Shown: one piece after another, positions 62,501 to 64,000 of the stretch | How positions within the stretch are numbered: position 1 is the stretch's first letter | Layout: each line of letters begins with the position of its first letter | Source: Polytrichum commune | Taxonomy: Eukaryota > Streptophyta > Polytrichopsida > Polytrichales > Polytrichaceae | DNA length: 64,000 nucleotides | Direction: 5' to 3' | NCBI GenBank assembly: GCA_950295325.1 | Contig: OX485805.1 | Span: forward strand, 33,467,501 to 33,531,500 | Position numbers and translations under genes: made by a program | The notes under the pieces: generated by a model | The model's database searches: none | Told to the model about the DNA's origin: nothing | The model's input: only the letters and a program-made list of their open reading frames with translations

Positions 62501-62957
62501 GCAGCGTTGCCAGGAGCATTGGTGATAATTTCTCATGTTGTGTAATTATATTTGCGGGGCTGCAGTGCTTGACAGAGGCAGCGAGAAAGGGAAGACCAGG
62601 GACTCCATGTCCAAGCTTCTGAGCCCCTTAGTAGCAGCAGCAGCCTTTGGATCTAATTCGCAGCACCATGGGCAAGCAGCAGCAGAGTCCCGGAGCTTGA
62701 CAAGTGACTACAGCTTATTTGAAGCCTCCAGCTTGGGAGAAAGCCCTTCTAAAATGCCACGCCTCTTCACCGACTTCAAGGACCTACCGGTCTTGCGAGA
62801 AGCCGTGCTCAAGGATATCACCAGTGAAACCATGGACAGCTTCAAGAGTATCCTCAACCCCATTCCCAGTTTTGTCGATGAGGAGGTCAATTCCGGCTGG
62901 CAGCTGTTCCTCCAAGAGCATGCCGAAGCTCTGTCCGAGGTTTGCCCATCTTTATAA
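59506..62957 (+). CDS. BLADE-ON-PETIOLE-like BTB/ankyrin protein (NPR family)
   Basis: Four coding exons are inferred: 59506-60003, 60717-61096, 61408-61907 and 62566-62957, giving 589 residues. The BTB/POZ domain (about 24-120) has SLSSDLLELLESGQAFSDVT and AHRCVLAARSPFF. A C2HC zinc-binding segment follows (CKDKTCWHTHC, 129-139). The NPR-type helical region covers about 167-235 (IDDVMRILVAARKQD, SGLPTEIL, HLPPDVV). ALDSSDVELVKMMVMGEGLN lies at about 257-276. Two ankyrin repeats cover about 293-355 (GAADVNLRGSDGLVPLHLAS). NRLRLCLELLE follows at about 374. Angiosperm BOP proteins are close in all these parts but end near 480 residues; the serine-rich tail here is unexplained. Family members act in the nucleus with TGA-type bZIP factors and as CUL3 adaptors controlling lateral organs. 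A second start, M10, is possible. Confidence 0.9.
60004..60716 (+). other. Intron 1 of the BOP-like gene
   Basis: It is a GT-AG intron in phase 0, falling between SVLTQ and KHLAIMAQ. Angiosperm BOP genes have their single intron at this same place (LLTQ|KQLASM), so the position is conserved and confirms the assignment. It contains a TTTCC/CTTTCC pyrimidine run near 60010-60035. Confidence 0.85.
61097..61407 (+). other. Intron 2 of the BOP-like gene, GC-AG type
   Basis: The donor is AG|GCAAGC and the acceptor is GTGCAG|G. Splicing here restores the arginine codon and gives NCSRKVVKTLLDLGAADVN, matching the family's NCSREVVKALLELG. No GT donor at this point gives a readable join. The intron is phase 2 and 311 bp long. 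It is an extra intron compared with angiosperm BOP genes. Confidence 0.82.
61908..62565 (+). other. Intron 3 of the BOP-like gene
   Basis: The donor is AAAAG|GTGCGC and the acceptor is GGGGCTGCAG|TG. The join is phase 1 and keeps the frame open into the last exon (HGK then VLDRGSEKG). The alternative is no splicing: the frame then reads on to a stop five codons later (61922-61924), giving a protein of about 464 residues that resembles angiosperm BOP in length. Which form is made cannot be told from sequence alone. Confidence 0.6.
62322..62457 (+). other. Possible cassette exon of 136 bp inside intron 3
   Basis: The segment is flanked by CCTTTCTGCAG on the left and AAG|GTAATT on the right, both good plant splice sites. 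One frame is open throughout and basic (KVLKRIGRTKQGPCRGKVAR, then KFLSKYP). That frame does not agree with the phases of the exons on either side: including the segment would bring a stop within a few codons. It could be a poison exon, part of another transcript, or chance. A faint likeness to ribosomal protein S28 (GRT..RG.V...FL......GPV) was noted but is too weak to use. Confidence 0.35.
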
Positions 62958-63180
62958 AATGCCTACCTGCCTTAGATTTCTTACAAAATGAGGGGATTCA
63001 CCATAAGATGGTGGCTCATAACCCCAAGTTTCAGAACCAATGGACTCGTATGTATCAATAGCTTTTGTACAGGGTACTGCAAGAGGCTCCGACCACCAAT
63101 CTCGCGACGGCTTACCTACTAGAGATGCCGGATCACTAATTTCTCAATAGAAATGCTTGGTGCTTAGATAGGATCAATGT
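62958..63180 (+). other. 3' flank of the BOP-like gene
   Basis: This non-coding sequence directly follows the inferred stop codon and probably includes 3' untranslated sequence. The final coding frame has GAG|GTTTGC just before its end (about 62938-62944), which could also be a splice donor leading to a further exon. The inferred stop is therefore not certain. Confidence 0.45.
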
Positions 63181-64000
63181 GCTGGAGTGTATGATAGCAT
63201 CCTCACAATTCACTGATTAGATTTCGATATAAAGATATGCTGTAGAATGTGAGCACGTCCTTATACCTGAATCTTTAACTGATACGAGAAGGAAGAATTA
63301 GTGCTGAATCCAGTGACCTGGGGATGAAAAAATTTAAGTTGCCTTTGCCGGCCTATATCCGTGATGAAGGGATCAAGTTGTGATGCTTTGGTTAAATTCC
63401 TTGTAATAAATGCTTAGATTAGGTTCCCACTGGATTGATGGTATATCTCAGGGTTAATGCATCTGGATCCTTTTCCATGTCTCTTTGGATTTTGTTAATT
63501 TGTTCCGGTGGACGCAGCTTCTACTCCATTATCACTGTCGCATACCAGTGGAGCTTCAGGTTTGCATCTATTCCATCATCTTTCCAGATTTTTGTGGACA
63601 TCATCATCATTCTAATGGATTTATGTATGTAAATTGTTAACAAGCAAGAACTGATAGCGATGCTGCATCCCCACAACTCACTGCTTTGGTTTCGATGTAA
63701 AGATCCGCTGTAGAATGTGGGGAGGAATTTAAAGTACTGAATCCGGTGCATCAGCTAGGAACGAAGAAATCAAGTTCCCATTGCCTGCATATATTCGTGA
63801 TGAAGGGAGCTAGTGTGATGCTCTGACTAAACTCTTTTTAATAAATAATTAGATTAGGCTCCCTCTGGAATGATGCAATATCATTTCCATGTTTCTATGG
63901 GGTCTGAAAAACTGTTGCGACGGACGCAGCTTCTCGTCCTCGTCTTGTCCATCATGATCCTCACAGTATATCACCAGGTTGTGCTTCAAGTTGCATCTAT
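63180..64000 (+). repeat. Diverged tandem duplication of the gene's 3' flank, about 435-bp unit
   Basis: Two adjacent copies lie at about 63180-63590 and 63615 to beyond the window end. Shared blocks are GATATAAAGAT/GATGTAAAGAT followed by GCTGTAGAATGTG, CGTGATGAAGGGA (63359 and 63797), TTAGATTAGGNTCCC, GGACGCAGCTTCT and TTGCATCTAT (63562 and 63991). Each copy has an AATAAA word (63405-63410 and 63840-63845, offset 435). The duplication is old, with roughly a fifth or more of sites changed. Confidence 0.75.
63405..63410 (+). terminator. Candidate polyadenylation signal
   Basis: AATAAA is preceded by TTGT, about 450 bp after the BOP-like stop codon. A second AATAAA in the repeated copy at 63840-63845 would allow an alternative, longer 3' end. 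Plant polyadenylation signals are loose, so this is suggestive only. Confidence 0.35.

Noticed and set aside
1-64000. tRNA, rRNA or small nuclear RNA genes
   Set aside because: No cloverleaf-like A and B boxes with a plausible anticodon arm and no conserved rRNA core was noticed on reading both strands. A tRNA scan would be needed to be certain.

Overview
The window looks like nuclear DNA of a land plant with a large, repeat-rich genome. It holds one convincing host gene, at the right-hand end (59506-62957, + strand). This is a BTB/ankyrin co-regulator of the BLADE-ON-PETIOLE (NPR5/NPR6-like) clade. Its core motifs match flowering-plant BOP proteins, but it has three introns, a diverged N-terminus and about 190 extra C-terminal residues. 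That suggests a lineage outside the flowering plants (moss, lycophyte, fern or gymnosperm grade). This is an inference, because no marker fixes the species.

Layout. 1-12.7 kb: non-coding, AT-rich repeat debris with a non-autonomous hAT-like element (4213-5077, 8-bp target duplication) and two diverged long direct repeats (about 7.2-8.0 and 11.1-12.3 kb). 12.8-21.3 kb: an old, broken Ty1/Copia element interrupted by a minus-oriented solo LTR (16169-18291) and by a second repeat (about 19264-20985), with an array of about 78-bp repeats in front of its gag part. 21.5-23.9 kb: another solo LTR carrying a second hAT-like element (22314-22873). 25.1-35.9 kb: a whole-looking Ty3/Gypsy element with two 1785-bp LTRs that look identical, a CCTAA target duplication and one 2079-codon gag-pol frame; it must be very young. 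36.6-39.7 kb: a solo LTR of the same LTR family with a further solo LTR nested inside it in the opposite direction. 39.7-44.1 kb: nothing recognisable. 44.2-47.4 kb: a 0.65-kb tandem duplication, a CCCATGCCCA minisatellite that flips orientation, and an array of about 100-bp repeats. 49.1-49.6 kb: a Tourist/Harbinger-type MITE. 53.2-53.7 kb: an element whose inverted ends are built of GTGAGCG-like heptamers. 54.8-57.0 kb: a decayed hAT transposase gene. 57.1-64.0 kb: the BOP-like gene with its upstream region and a duplicated 3' flank.

How the parts relate. Five LTRs in 23 kb share the same first ten bases (TGTGAGCCCA) and a GACGC..AAGGGTGGGG-like 3' block where that end was read. Four are solo LTRs with matching or near-matching 5-bp target duplications, so this family has kept transposing and recombining here. 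The nesting gives a relative order: Copia first, then solo LTRs, then the hAT-like and nested LTR insertions, with the Gypsy element probably youngest. The decayed hAT transposase at 55-57 kb belongs to the superfamily expected to move the two 8-bp-duplication elements, although a direct link is not shown. In the host gene, the points most worth checking are a GC-AG intron, a splice-site-flanked 136-bp open segment inside intron 3, and the long C-terminal tail.
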